From contig NC_079495.1 in assembly GCF_030052815.1 (NCBI RefSeq), positions 44,025,651-44,089,650 on the forward strand: a stretch of 64,000 nt of DNA, written 5' to 3'. The notes beneath the pieces are model-generated. The model was not told the origin of the DNA, searched no databases, and worked only from the letters and a program-made list of their open reading frames with translations. A program made the translations under genes and the position numbers. This DNA comes from Hevea brasiliensis (lineage: Eukaryota > Streptophyta > Magnoliopsida > Malpighiales > Euphorbiaceae). This document shows positions 1 through 12,241 of this stretch, in pieces (the first letter of the stretch is position 1; each line of letters opens with the position of its first letter).

Positions 1-3000
1 CGGTGCCCTAGCGATGGGTAACCTAGTGAGAAATTGCGGTTCTCGCAACTAGGAGCCCTAGACCTGGGAGAAAAATTATAAAATAATTATTGGGACTCCA
101 GAGAAGGGTCATTGAGGTTCCTATGGCATTAGAATGCCAAGAAAATATTTAGAAAAATTTTTCAATTGGTACAGACAATTTTGACCCGTTAAGCCAAACG
201 GAGGGCATTTTGGTCATTTCGTCTTCAGAGATGATTTTTGGCCGACTTGTCCAGTTAAGTAAATAATTATTATGACATAAAATGTGAATAAATATTACTA
301 AAAATTGAATTGAAAATGAGTAGAAAAGAAAAGAAAAAAATGAATTAAATGGGAATTTATGACATCACATGATGTCATTAGTGTGCCTTCACCCAATTAC
401 ATGGTGACACATGGCATAAACTTGGTGACACATGGCATAAACTAAGTTAAAAGAGCCCAAATGGGCTGGAAAACAAAGAGGAAAATTCCAACAATCATTT
501 TCTTCCCAAACCAACGGGAATATTAGAGAAAGAGAAAGGGGAAAGAAAAGAGAAACCACCATGGGAGCTTAGGAAAGCTTGAGATAACCCATTAAACCTC
601 CTTGAAACTCATCTTGGTCTTCACAAAAAATTATTTCTACACTTTGGGAAAGCTAAATACAGCAAAAGGAAGAAGAAAGGAGGAGCTTTGATAAGTTTGA
701 AATTCATTCCATAAGAGGTTAGTGACCTAAACCTTTGAATCTCACTTTAATTTCAAGTTTAAGAACTATATAGGTGAGCAAATGACCAAGAAATTTGATG
801 AAAGACATTGATATGCTAACCCTAAATTTTGGCAGCCATGGTTAGGGTAATATGGTGATAATTTTTGGGGAGCTAACATGCAAGTATGGCTACCCTTAAA
901 GTGTGACTTATAGGTGAATTGATAAATTCAATGATTATGCATGGTTTTGAATTGTTGAGTTAGGGTTTAGGTTGAAGAATGAGATTTGATCTTGTGATGA
1001 TGGAAGTAGGTTGTAATGGTCAATTAGTGACCATTTGGTTTGGTTTGAATAAAAAATGAAGTGAATTGGGTTGTGGGATTTGAGGTTGATAGGGATGCCA
1101 TGTGTGACCTGCAGGTGTGGCTGTGAGTCCAGCCTGTTTGGACAGCCACAATTTGGGCTGTGTAGGTTCAATTGGTATTTGGTCAATTGGACATAAAACT
1201 AGACACATAATGGCACAACTTTGGTGAAGAAACCATGCCCAAAAGACCAAACCAAGTGGACCAAAAACTTGCCTCAACCCGGGTGTCCTGCAACCAGTTT
1301 CTTCAGAATGACCAAATGAACAGTAATTGTTCATTTGGCCATAACTCAGTGTAGAATGGTCCAATTGACCTGAAATTTTACCAACGACAAGTTGAGATAT
1401 AGGCCAACAACTTTCATGAAGGAACCTACCCAAAATTATGAACAGAACCTATTCAACAAGAGAGTGGAAGTTACTGTTTACTGCACTGTAGATATGGTCA
1501 GTTCTGAAATTTTTCAATCCGGCCAGTTGTGGTTTTTGGACCATAACTTGAGCTACAAAACTCCAAATGGAGTGATTCAAAAAAATAAATTCAACTAGAC
1601 AAAATAAGGAACAACTTTCATGTTTATCATTTTCCCAAATTCCCACTGCAACAGCAACTAATGGAACAGTAAAGTTTGGGTATAAAAACTGAAAATTCTG
1701 CTCCATAAATTTTAAGCTTAGAAATGATATTGTTAACCAATACCAACAAATTTTGAATGCAAAATATGGTATGTTGGGAGTGTTAAAACCAATGTACCTA
1801 TTTTCTATGCAAAAGTCAATATTTTTGTTGACTAATGAAGGGAATAGTAACACCAAAACTTGAAATTCAAAAATTGAAAGATTCAAAAGTGTCAAATGCC
1901 CTAGTATACCTAACAAGATTGGTTTGGATAGTTTGACATGCTAATAGGGTTCAGTTAGCAGTACTACACATGGCATTATGCCATTCTGTGATTTCGTGGC
2001 TTTTAGCCATTTTGACCTTGTATTGAAATTTGGCCTAGTGCCTGATGTTATTACGGCTTATTAGCTATTCTGTTCCACACCGGGAGATACATATGTGACC
2101 GATGGTGTGACGGCCCAAGGTATTTGATACCCAGTGCCAGTTTACCCATTTATCCAGTCCAGTCATCCAGTATAGGTTACTTGGGCAACCAAAAATGAAA
2201 GTGAATAAATTTAACGACATAATGAATATAACAAGTACAAAAATAAGTGAGACTACAAATACTCATTGAAAATTTATTTGCAATAAGACATCGATACATT
2301 CACTGCATATTTATTTTCTGTTATTTCTTTTTATTTTATTATTGGCACCACTAAGCATTATTGCTTAGCGCGTTGCTTTTGCCACGCGTAGGTTCTGGAG
2401 ATACTGACCGAGAGCCCAGTAGACCACAGACTGGGTGAGACCTCCTGCAGCTCTGCATAGTGTCCGTGTCACCTCACCGTCATCAGTGCATTGGTAGGAC
2501 ACTAGGTTTTATTTTGAGATTTTGTAATTAACTTTTACTTCCTCATATGTAATTGAAACTTATGTAATGTATTTTGGTATTAATGTAAATAGTAGATATT
2601 GTGTTTGTGAATGAAAAAGTGAATATTTATTTATGACTTTTACATGATTATCATATGAGATGAATGATTGAGAAATGGAAATGTTGTTGAAAAACATATT
2701 GAGATTTTGTTGATGAAATGGAGTTGGGATTGTTTGGAAATGATTATTGGAAGTGTTTTTCATAGGTTTCGAAGAACTGTTTTCTCCATTTTTAGCCGGT
2801 ACTCTGCCGGATTTTCTATAAAATTTTCGGAACCTCAAATAAATTATAATTTCAATAAATGGCCTAAATAAGTTATATTTCACAAGTTATATTCAAAACT
2901 ATAATAAAAATAAATTAGGGAAGAATAAAAATAATTGAGATGAAATAGAGTGTTTCGGTACACCGTGTGACATATCTTACTCGGAGATACTGTAGACGGG

Positions 3001-3014
3001 TAAGGGGTGTCACA
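1..3014 (+). mobile_element. Family-B long LTR, 5' end cut by window
   Basis: The sequence begins inside an LTR about 180 bp from its expected 5' end, judged by the complete relative at 25617-29913, with which it shares the block containing GCCCTAGCGATGGGTAAC and the following 250 bp. It ends GGGGTGTCACA at 3014. No PBS follows, so this is either a solo LTR or the 3' LTR of an element lying to the left. It carries the B-type double hairpin (2346-2390) and the conserved block near 2096-2192. It interrupts the minus-strand LTR at 3015-6806. The expected TSD partner of ACAGT (3015-3019) is outside the window. No coding capacity is seen; short open frames inside it are not convincing. Confidence 0.8.
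2346..2390 (+). other. LTR double hairpin (B type)
   Basis: Two adjacent perfect or near-perfect stem-loops. Hairpin 1 is CTAAGCA / TTAT loop / TGCTTAG. Hairpin 2 is GCGCGTTGC / TTTT loop / GCCACGCGT, with one mismatch and one G-T pair. The same arrangement recurs in the other long LTRs here with compensating base changes. Confidence 0.65.
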
Positions 3015-3417
3015 ACAGTTCTTCAATCCTGCAAAAGAAAATGATCCCAATATGTTTTCTCAAATACAACTTCAATAACTTCATTTCAATTCACAATTCA
3101 ATTCTCAATAAACAATCAATTCATTTTCAAACTACTCTCATCATAAAGAAACATTTCATTGATTACAAGACTCAAAATTTATAATACAAAACTATTTAAG
3201 TAAATAAAATCTCAACTTTATATTTACAATAATTTACATTTAATTACATACCAAAATATTTTACAAGAGTTTTTATACAACTGCTCAAATAATTTACATA
3301 CATATTATTACATGCATACATCAAAACCTATGTACATGGGTATACCTATGATATATCTGGAGCTGATCTGAATATGTCTTTAAAGAACTTATTCACTGCT
3401 CTATGCTCTTTTTACCT

Positions 3418-3462
3418 GCGACAGCATACAAAGCTATCGCTGAGTGGTGAACTCAGTGGTGC
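3418..3462 (-). other. LTR double hairpin (A3/C type)
   Basis: On the minus strand, hairpin 1 is CTGAGT / TCACC loop / ACTCAG, followed by the GCGATAGC...GCTGTCGC stem. Same position and layout as at 54826-54870 in the A3 LTR. Confidence 0.6.
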
Positions 3463-3802
3463 ACAACTATAATTTAAAACATAGTACAATATACATTGAC
3501 AAAATTTACAGTAAATAACTTAGAAATCTAAATACTCATCAAATTCCAAAACTCAAAATATTCATTGCCAATAATGTAAATCATTTGTATAAATGACTTT
3601 GATCACAAAATTCAATTTATCAAATCATGACTAACCATTTAAGTAATTCCAACAAAATCAATTATACATAAACCATAATTGAAATCACAATTATTTACCA
3701 TTCAAAAGCCATTCTCTATCTCAAAAATCATTATGTATCTCAAAAATCAATCTTTATCTCACTAACTATGCAAGACTAATCCGAAAGGGCCATATTTGAT
3801 GT

Positions 3803-3872
3803 GATTCTAACTCCCTATGGTCGGGGAGGTCGAATCAGATTCTAACTCCCTATGGTCGGGGAGGTTGAATCA
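3803..3872 (-). repeat. Tandem pair of a 35-bp hairpin repeat
   Basis: Two 35-bp copies, each containing CTCCC-TATGGTC-GGGGAG, a short GC-rich stem-loop. The same pair is present in the A3 LTR at 54431-54495, so it predates the split of the two LTRs. Confidence 0.75.
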
Positions 3873-6806
3873 TCGTGCACAGTACCATCACAATAATGAA
3901 TCTTACGCAAGGGCCATAACGATAAAATAAACTTAGATCTAACCTCAAATCAGAGGAAAATCTAAGCCTGTGCACGTACCATGGTAATCAAAACACAACT
4001 AACTCCATTGTCCTCTAAACAAATGAGAGAGACGGGTAATAACCTAGTCAAGCATCTATATTGAGATATAAAACAATATCACAATCCTTTTAGTGAGCAT
4101 AAATCACAATATAATTCAATTCAAAGTCAATTCCAATATCCAATAATTTTTATGCTTATCACAATTCAAATCATAAATTTGCATTTTTCCATGAAAATTA
4201 CCATCATAATTCAAAACATGTTCTATCACAATTTTCCAAAACATAATTTATTCAATCCATAACAATGCTTAATACTTGTGGAAATACCATTTCACAAAGC
4301 TAAATTCATACATACTATAACAATTTCAATAATCATTGAATCAAATCCAATGCTTGTTAAACATAATACATAAGAAAAATATGTCATTTAATCATATGAA
4401 ATATTCAAAACAAAATCAGTTAAAAACTAGTTATGCACAAACCTTTGATAACTGTCTCTTGGTCTTGACTAAGTGTTTCCTTCCCTCTCCCTGAGTCTTT
4501 GCTAACTGAGAAACACAATTTGAAGTGTTTCAGTACTTAATTAAACTGTCTCTAACGATAATGTTTGATAAATAATTCACTGAATGCTATTATTTGCTTA
4601 ATCAACTTAATATATCGACCCTCGATGCGTTTTAGGTAATTTAGGTTTTAACATTACTAATATGTCACATTCGATAGTCTTTTAGGGTTGGTACATGTTA
4701 CCAAGTTCATTTCCGTGTATACTGCATTTTCTTGCAATTTGCTGGATTCCGAGATACTACTTTGACTAGCCGGACTACCTAGTTCCCTCGGTTTTCGGGC
4801 TTTGGTCAAAACTAAAAACTTGTAGATCTATGTCTTATGGAACGCAGGGCAAAATTTCAGGTCATTCTGAGTTATGTAGACCAAGTAATGGTCATTTTAC
4901 TATTGCTGGTCAAATTGCACCAAAATTGGTCATTTTAGGTCACTTTAGGTCATTTTAGGTGCAGCCAGTTTTTCGACTCGAACTTGTGCAAGCTTTTTGA
5001 CTTGCTTATGGTCATTTCTGGGCTTTGGTGTCTTCATAAGACTTGTATATATGGGTCTTCACTATTCATGGTTAAAATTTCAGGTCAATTTGACCTGTTT
5101 TGAGTGAGTTATGGCCTAAACACTAACTGCTGCCCAAATGGTCAATTTTCAAGCCTCATTTGCACTTAATCCGGATTTGGTCATTTTTCAAGCTACCTTG
5201 CAAGTAGAATTTTGGCAAGCTTTCTTCATGAAAGTTGGCACATTTTGTGCCTATTTTCACCTCCAATTGGTCTCATACCAATTGGAGCCACACAATTAAA
5301 GTTATAGGCCTAAAACTCAAACTGCCTTATTGCAATTCTTGCATACACATCAAGGATCACTTTTAACACTCACCAAACTCAACATTCAAACCAATTCTGG
5401 TTGTACCACAATCTAAACATAATTTACAACATTTTATAGGTCATTTTAACAGCTTACAATTACATTCAATGTGCACCAATAAGTGCAGAATTTGTCCAAC
5501 TTAATTTACAACAATTCAATCACCAATTCATGCTCATTTACATATCCAACTTCACACCATCATACATGCACTCAAACTGCCATAACAACCAACACATTTT
5601 AATATCATTATTCCATAAACCAAGTATGAATTCCAGCATTTTTCAAGAGCTAACAAACTGCCACAATGGTACATTTACATTCCATTAATTTCCAAGCTTT
5701 AAATTTCATTTCACATTTACATATACTAACTATACATCACCCAAACAATTTCCTACACAATATACATTTAATCAATCATTTAATTCACCATTTAAAAGCA
5801 AAAATAAACTACCTTCAAGGTGTTTCCATGGCTGCCAAAAGTACACATCCCCATTCAACATCAAACCTCAAAAATTTCTCTATAAATCAAACACCCATAA
5901 CATCCTTGCAAACTTTAATTAAACAATAATCAAAAACACAAACTTACCACTTTGGAAATTCTTCAAAACCTCACCAAAACTTCTCTTTCTTGCTTCCTAC
6001 ATGCTGCCCATGATGTGTAGACCAAGTTTAATGAAGATACTTGCATGGAATCATGGCTTGATCAATGGTGCATGGAGCTCTTGCATGGATGACAATGAAG
6101 GAATTTGGAGAAATTGGAATTCGGCCATGGATGTGTGTTTTGAAGGAAATGGAAATGGGAGTGGATAAAATCTGTCCACTTATGCTTTATTTAACCCCAT
6201 AGTGCTCCACTCACCATAAGTTAATTAATTAAGTAATCAAGTTTTCATTTTCCCACATTAAGCTTCTCATTTTTGTTATTTACATTAGGTACCACTAATT
6301 TAATTTTTCATGACATTTTACAAATATAATATCATGTATTTTTAATGGACAATTTAGGTCAAAAGACAACTCGGGGTGTCAAATGACCACAATACCCCTG
6401 TTCGGGTTGCATTCCCGATTTTTCGGTAACACCGAGTTTTATCCGTTTTTTGATTTCTCACTTTTCTTTGTACTAATTATTTAATTTTTATTTGATATTT
6501 CTAATGATATTTATACTTCAATAAATATTTATTTGAGTCTTAAAAATATTTTCCAGGGTTCCCCGCAGTCCAGGGCTAGTCAACGGTCCACGCTGTGACT
6601 TCCCGGTGCGGTCACCCATCGCTAGGGTTCTCGGCTCGCTTAACTTGGTTACATTTCTTTGCTATTATTTTTCCTTTGTTTTTCTTGTATTTCATTATTT
6701 TATGTCTCCTCACTCATATCGAAGTGTAGTTCTAGGCATCCTAGCTGTCCGGACAACTCTGATCACCGGAACAGTAGAACGCACTACCGAATATAGGGGT
6801 GTTACA

Positions 6807-7265
6807 TGTAAGATAATGGTTATAGACCTGTGGCCAAGAAAGAAAAGACTATAAAAGAAAATAATTGCTAAAACAACAGCAAGAAAAGACTAAAATATTC
6901 TAAACTAAACGGAAGGTTACATCAAATGATTAAGAGATTTGATAAGAAAAGAGTAAAACTAAGTTCTCACCCATAAGATCACATGAGGTCCTAGAAAAGC
7001 GGATCCACTAGCACACAAATTTGCTTCTCTCTAAAATTGAAATGAATTTGAATCTAACTTATGATAGAAGCTCATAAGAAACTTGACACATGAGGTGAGC
7101 AATCGATGAGTAAACAGTATTGGTTAAAGTGCTAAGGAACCATCATTCAGGCTAGGAAGCTACTTAGGAGCGTGAATAGGACATGAAGAGACAGCACCCA
7201 CAACTGTTCAGAGACTGATACCAGGTAAAATTTTAAGGACGAAATTATTTTAAGGGGGGAATAAT
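6807..7265 (+). mobile_element. 3' end of a family-A internal region
   Basis: This stretch is nearly identical to 13158-13615, the 3' end of the complete family-A internal region, including the polypurine tract TAAGGGGGGA just before the LTR at 7266. Its left edge is the insertion point of LTR C, not a natural end. It shows that the LTR at 7266-10918 has internal sequence on both sides, so the element was LTR-internal-LTR-internal-LTR. No open frame of note. Confidence 0.85.
7251..7265 (+). other. Polypurine tract (PPT), family A
   Basis: Purine run TAAGGGGGGA followed by ATAAT directly before the LTR start TGTAACACCCC at 7266. It is the plus-strand primer site of the first, interrupted unit of the tandem element. 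Confidence 0.8.
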
Positions 7266-7780
7266 TGTAACACCCCTAATTGCATAGCCTGGTATATTTC
7301 ACTATTCCAGTGACCGGTGTCGGTCCGGACAACTGAGAGGATTAGAACCACACTTAAGACAACTAGATAAGCCCTGAACACAAATAATTAGTAATTGTCA
7401 ATTAGTTAAGTATAAATAAGAAAAACAGAACATAAGAAGTTAAATGAGCCGAGAGTCACAGCGATGGATGACTTTCTCGGGAACGACTGCGAAGTCGATT
7501 TAAACTCAAATTTCGAACTGTAAAATGTGACGCTGCAGTCCTTAGGACTATTACAAACACAGTGGAAAAGAGAAAATCATGAAAAAGAATTGTTAAGCCA
7601 GTCAAATAATTAGGTCAGGGAGCCGGAAGAAATATGGAATTATTTGCAAACCGGGTTGAACCAGCTAGGGGCAATTTGGTCATTTGACCCCGAGAGCTGA
7701 CTCCTGACCTAACTGTCAAATAAAATTGGAGAAAAAAAAATTTCGGAGTCGGTAATTAAATTAAAGAACTAATAGAAAAA

Positions 7781-7990
7781 TAAATAAAAAAAAAGAAAAT
7801 GAAAAAGTGAAGGAGATGACATCATGCATGACATCATGCATGATGCCATAAATATAATAATTAATATATTTAATTAATTAGATAATAAATAAAAAAAAAA
7901 GAAAATGAAAAAGTGAAGGAAGATGACATCATACATGACATCATGCAGGATGCCATAAATATAATAATTAATATATTTAATTAATTAGAT
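7781..7990 (+). repeat. 105-bp tandem duplication inside LTR 1
   Basis: Two copies with a 105-bp period, each with GATGACATCAT and a TTAATTAATTAG end. LTR 2 has one copy (around 14135-14222), so the duplication arose after the LTRs separated or was present in only one parent. Confidence 0.85.
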
Positions 7991-10198
7991 ATTTTGGTCT
8001 TCCATAAGATAAAATTTCATAAAAGAAAAGAAAAAAAAACTAAAAGTCTTCTTCTTCTTCCCTAAGTGCCGCCCTCACTCTCTCTCTCCTCTCCATTTCT
8101 AAACCTCCATGGAAGCTTGCACTTAAGCTCTTGAACCCACTAATTAAACCATAATTTCCCTAAATAATCAACTTAAACCTCATCCTTGCATCTTGAAGAG
8201 TATAGAGGAGCAAGAAATAGAAATCAAATTAGAGAAAATGGGAGTTAGAAATTGGTACACAAAGGTTAGTAATAAACTCTAAATTATTCCTTTAAATTTC
8301 ATGCAAATATGCTTAAAGCAACTTAGAAACTAAAGAAATCAAAACAAAACATTTGTGGAGGACCAAACCTAAATTTCGGTCAACTAGGGTTTGATATATG
8401 TATACATGAACTTGGTGAATTTAAAGGTGTATGTGAGCTTATTGGTGTTGAATGATTATGATTAAATGTCTTGAATTAGTTAAATGCAAAGAATTAGTGT
8501 GGTTAGGGTTTGACACCTAGGGTTTAGAGGCAAAAATTTGGAGAAATGGTGAAATGATGTATTTGATTTAGTTTGAAGTGAGAAATGATCATTTGTGACC
8601 ACATAAAGTGTGTTTGAAATGTTGGAGTTGAAGTTAAATTCGGATTCCATGTGGTCATGCTGCAGGCAGCAGGACCAAGGTCCCTTTGAGGGAATTTACA
8701 AGTCCAATTGGTATAAGACCAATTGGGAATGAAAATAGACACTAAATGACACAATTTTCATTTAGGAAGCACGCCGAAAAAGTGACCAAAACCTAGTGAA
8801 CAAATTGACCAAATCCGAAAAATCTCAGTCTGCCCTGTACAAACTGACCAAATGAACAGTATTTATTCATTTGGTCATAACTTGAGCTAGGAAGGTCTAA
8901 ATAACCTGAAATTTTACCAGTGGACAGATGAGATATAGACCTAAAACTTTTATGAATAACACAAACCCAAATTATGCCATTAACCAAGTCATTTGGCCAC
9001 CCAAAGTTGGTGACCTAAAACTGCCAGAACCAAAATTTGCCGAGAAATCTGGGTTAAGTCCAATCCGGCAGCCATGGTTCAAATGGCTATAACTTGAGCT
9101 ACAAAACTCCAATTTGAGTGATCAAAAATAAGAATAAACTTAAGACAATAGGGAACATTTTCTATGAAGAAAGTTTTGCCAAATTCTAACAGTAAAATGA
9201 CCAATGGAATAGTGCAACTCAAGATACCAAAACTGAAAATTTGCAAATTTGCCTAAAAGACTTAGAATTTGAGTAAACAACCAAAACAAAAAAATTTAGT
9301 GATCAAAATGTGGTATGTGGGTGAAGTTGGAATTCCCATACCTATTAAGCCTTAGAAAGTCAATAAATTGACTTAAATAGCACCATGAATAGTAACTCCA
9401 AAATAAAAATTTCCAAGAATGTTAATTTAAGTATATTTGGGCTAGAATTAAGTATTTATGAATTAATTATTAGATTTATTATGAAATAAGATACTGAAAC
9501 ACTATAAATTTTGTGTTTCAGCTGAAAAAGACCCAAATGGTATAAGGGACTGAGTCAAGGCCTAGAGACGACTCACGTCAGGTTTGTGCACAATAAACTT
9601 AAAATTCTTTGTTTCTACTTGATAATTCTTGAAATAAATATTGCAAATAATTTTGATTGTTATGGCTTTGAAAATATTATTTGAAAAATAGTGTGTTGCC
9701 TACTTTATAAATGAAAAGTTTAGAATGAAATATGATTTGTGAATTATATAAAATATTTGAATAACTTGATTTAAATTGTTTTTAATTCAAACTTGGCATG
9801 ACAGTATTAATATGTTCCTCCTCCACTTGTGGGGTGAGTTTGATATTTGATCACTTTCCTCCCTCTCTGGCTTTCTAGTCTGAGGGGCAAGTTTGGATGA
9901 GTACTCATTAGCTAGCTAGCCACCTCCCTCATTGATTTCGATTAGTGGGGTGAGTTTGCCTTGTCGTGATGTACACACGACATGTTTGGAAATTTTGTGT
10001 CATAGCCTAAGTTGTGTTATTGTTTGGCAAAATTATGTTTATTAAATTGTTTGATCAAGTTGTGCTATATTAAGCTTTGAAAATTATGATTTGTTATAAA
10101 TGTGATTTGAGAAAAAAATTGTGAAATGCGATTATGAGATTTTTGAATGATGATTTGTTCATAAATGTTTTATATTATGCATTTGATGCTTTATTATG

Positions 10199-10247
10199 CA
10201 CCACTGAGTATTTATATACTCAGCGATAGCTTTAACTTGCTGTCGCA
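10199..10247 (+). other. LTR double hairpin (A type)
   Basis: Hairpin 1 is CTGAGTAT / TTAT loop / ATACTCAG, a perfect 8-bp stem. Hairpin 2 is GCGATAGC / GCTGTCGC, eight pairs including one G-T. It aligns in position with the B-type pair although the stem sequences differ. Confidence 0.65.
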
Positions 10248-10925
10248 GATAGAGAAAAGGACATAGCAGCAGAGCGAGCTACTACAATTAGAGAGGAGCA
10301 CAATTGAATAATTTTTGTATGGGTATTTGTCTATACCCTGGTAGTTTAGTTTGATGTAAATATGATAGTATGCATATGTATCTCTGTAATTTGAGCAGTT
10401 GTATGGATAAAATTGTAATAATATTATTTTTGAGATTTTGCATCTGTAAATTAACTTATGATTGTAAATTAATGATTTAAAATGCAATGTGCATGACTTA
10501 TGAAATGTTTTGAGATATTAATTCTTGATTTGAAATTTGAATTTTTAATTGAAGTGTTGCTATTGCTGTTGATTTGAAATTTGGTGGTTGCAAATGGAGT
10601 TGTGATTGAGAAATATATTGGGAGTATTTCTATTTTCAGGTTTTGAAGAACTGTTTTCTTAAAATACAGATGACACTCTGTCGAAATTTTTATAAAAATT
10701 ACGGAGATTTTAAATATCTAAGAATTTAATTTATGTTTGGACTTTAAATAAAGGTTTTTAAAATTTAAAAAAAATTTTACCTGCCAATTCTAAAATGAAC
10801 GAAAATTGTTTTAAAATCTCTTGTAGTATATTTAATGGGTTACTGGTAGGTGAAGTACGGTAATTCATTAGGTGTACTACGGGGACATATTACATCTTAC
10901 GAGGAGTAAGGTGTGACATGTTTAG

Positions 10926-10937
10926 TGGTATCAGAGC
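10926..10937 (+). other. Primer-binding site, initiator tRNA-Met
   Basis: TGGTATCAGAGC, complementary to the 3' end of plant initiator tRNA-Met, lies 7 bp downstream of the LTR end. This fixes the orientation and the 5' end of the internal domain. Confidence 0.9.
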
Positions 10938-11068
10938 AAGGTTTTAAAATAAATTTTGAACTGTGAATTTGAAATATTTTGTGACATATTTACATCATGA
11001 ATATGCACTAACGGAGGTCAACCTCCTTGTGTTTGTTATCAGAGAGTAGAAAATTTTTGGAAAACGGA

Positions 11069-12241
11069 ATGGAAGAGGGAGATCATTCCGTAGAGCAATC
11101 TGTCGAGGCTAAGGCCCAAGGAGAAGCCCCAGCACTCCAGAATGTGAGTGGGTCAGCCACTCTAGCTCCTCCTCAAGCACCGCAGTTCTCTGCTCAGTTT
11201 GCACAGCAGATGGCTGTGTTCTTTCAACAAATTATGGGAAATGTGCCACCTCAAGCACAGACACAAGCACCTGCAGCACAACCACATCCTCCGGCTCGGC
11301 AATATGAGAAATTAATGAAATTTGGGGCTATAGAATTCAAAGGAACAGTGGATCCATTGGAAGCAGAACAGTGGTTAGAAAGGATGGAATGGGTTTTCAG
11401 AAAACTACAGTGTGCTGAAGAGTTGAAGTTTGAATATTCAGTATCACTTCTGCAAGGGGATGCATATGAGTGGTGGAAGACCATCCCCTACAGTCTGGTA
11501 GAGCCACCAGTCCTCACATGGACAGACTTTTTAAGGGAATTTCGACAAAAGTGGGTCCCTGATACTTATGTAGACATGAAGCTGTAAGAGTTTTTAAGTT
11601 TGAAGCAAGGGGATAGAACTGTAGCAGAGTATGAGAGGGACTTTTCAAGGCTACGCCATTAAGCTGGAAGCTTAGTCTCCACCCCCAGAGACCGGTGTAA
11701 AAGGTTTGAAGCTGGGTTGAGGCCTAGCTTGAGAATGCAATTGGTGGGGTTCTGACACCAGAAATTTTCTGAATTGATTTCACAAGCCCTGGAACTAGAA
11801 AGGATAGAATCAGAATGGGCAGTGAAAAAGAGTACACAAGAGAAAGAGAAAACTGAAAAGGTTGCTGGTCAAGCTACTGAGAGTGGCTCTAGGAAAAGAA
11901 AACATTTTGGAGGATCTAGCTCGCGCGAATCAGGAAAAGGTATATCTTCTAGACAGAAACCATCCCAATCCGATCAGCAAACTCAACAGACACGCAGAAA
12001 TACGCTGTCTGATCGACTTTGTGAGACTTGTGGTAAACCACATAGTGGAGTATGTTATAGAGCTATAGGAGCATGTTTCAATTGTGGAGGGACTGGTCAT
12101 TTTGCTAAGGATTGCATAAGTCCACGCCGTTATGGATCATTTACCACGGCAGAAGGATCAGCCCAAGTTTCTACCCCGAAGAGTTTACCAACAATCGGTA
12201 GAGGCAGAGGCAGAGGTAGGGGTAGTACACCTGGAAGTTAG
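11069..12241 (+). pseudogene. gag: Ty3/gypsy gag, family A, broken by three in-frame stops
   Basis: Encodes the capsid/nucleocapsid precursor of a gypsy retrotransposon, which packages element RNA in cytoplasmic particles. After a proline/glutamine-rich start, a Retrotrans_gag-type domain runs from about 11300 with LEAEQWLERMEWVF. Near the C-terminus are CETCGKPHSGVC and the zinc knuckle CFNCGGTGHFAKDC (12076-12117), then an RGRGRG tail. I chose ATG 11069; an in-frame ATG at 11027 is possible. Stops TAA 11585-11587, TAA 11660-11662 and TGA 11753-11755 interrupt a frame that otherwise stays open to 12241. The first and third could be C-to-T changes of CAA and CGA. A fragment leading to protease follows in frame, then pol is missing. 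Confidence 0.9.

Larger units (their letters stand above)
3015..6806 (-). mobile_element. Long LTR C, minus strand, 3' end outside the visible part
   Basis: Read on the minus strand, the LTR starts at 6806 with TGTAACACCCC and runs leftward to 3015, where the LTR at 1-3014 interrupts it about 300 bp before its expected 3' end. Its 5' and middle parts resemble the LTRs at 57216-60665 and 45473-53428, including one copy of the satellite-like module near 4820-5010. Its 3' part (hairpins at 3418-3462, paired 35-bp repeat at 3803-3872) resembles the A3 LTR instead. The flank TGTAA (6807-6811) is the likely right TSD, abutting family-A internal sequence. No gene is seen. Confidence 0.75.
7266..10918 (+). 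mobile_element. Family-A LTR 1 (shared middle LTR of the tandem)
   Basis: A 3,653-bp LTR starting TGTAACACCCC and ending GTGTGACA. It is preceded by a PPT and followed after 7 bp by a PBS, so it serves as 3' LTR of one unit and 5' LTR of the next. A pyrimidine-rich stretch near 8048-8096 is a candidate start region for transcription. It contains a 105-bp tandem duplication (7781-7990) absent from its partner LTR at 13616-17155, and several about 200-bp modules with CATAACTTGAGCTA. The family resembles chromoviruses with long LTRs (Tekay/Del-like), an inference from PBS and gag. Confidence 0.9.

Noticed and set aside
6606..6854. 82-residue frame across the end of LTR C
   Set aside because: It crosses the LTR terminus and TSD into unrelated internal sequence, so it cannot be a conserved gene.
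10926..10937. tRNA fragments at TGGTATCAGAGC sites
   Set aside because: These are 12-13-bp primer-binding sites; no cloverleaf or A/B box surrounds them.
11251..11484. Minus-strand frame over family-A gag
   Set aside because: Antisense shadow of the gag frame, which has clear capsid and zinc-knuckle motifs.
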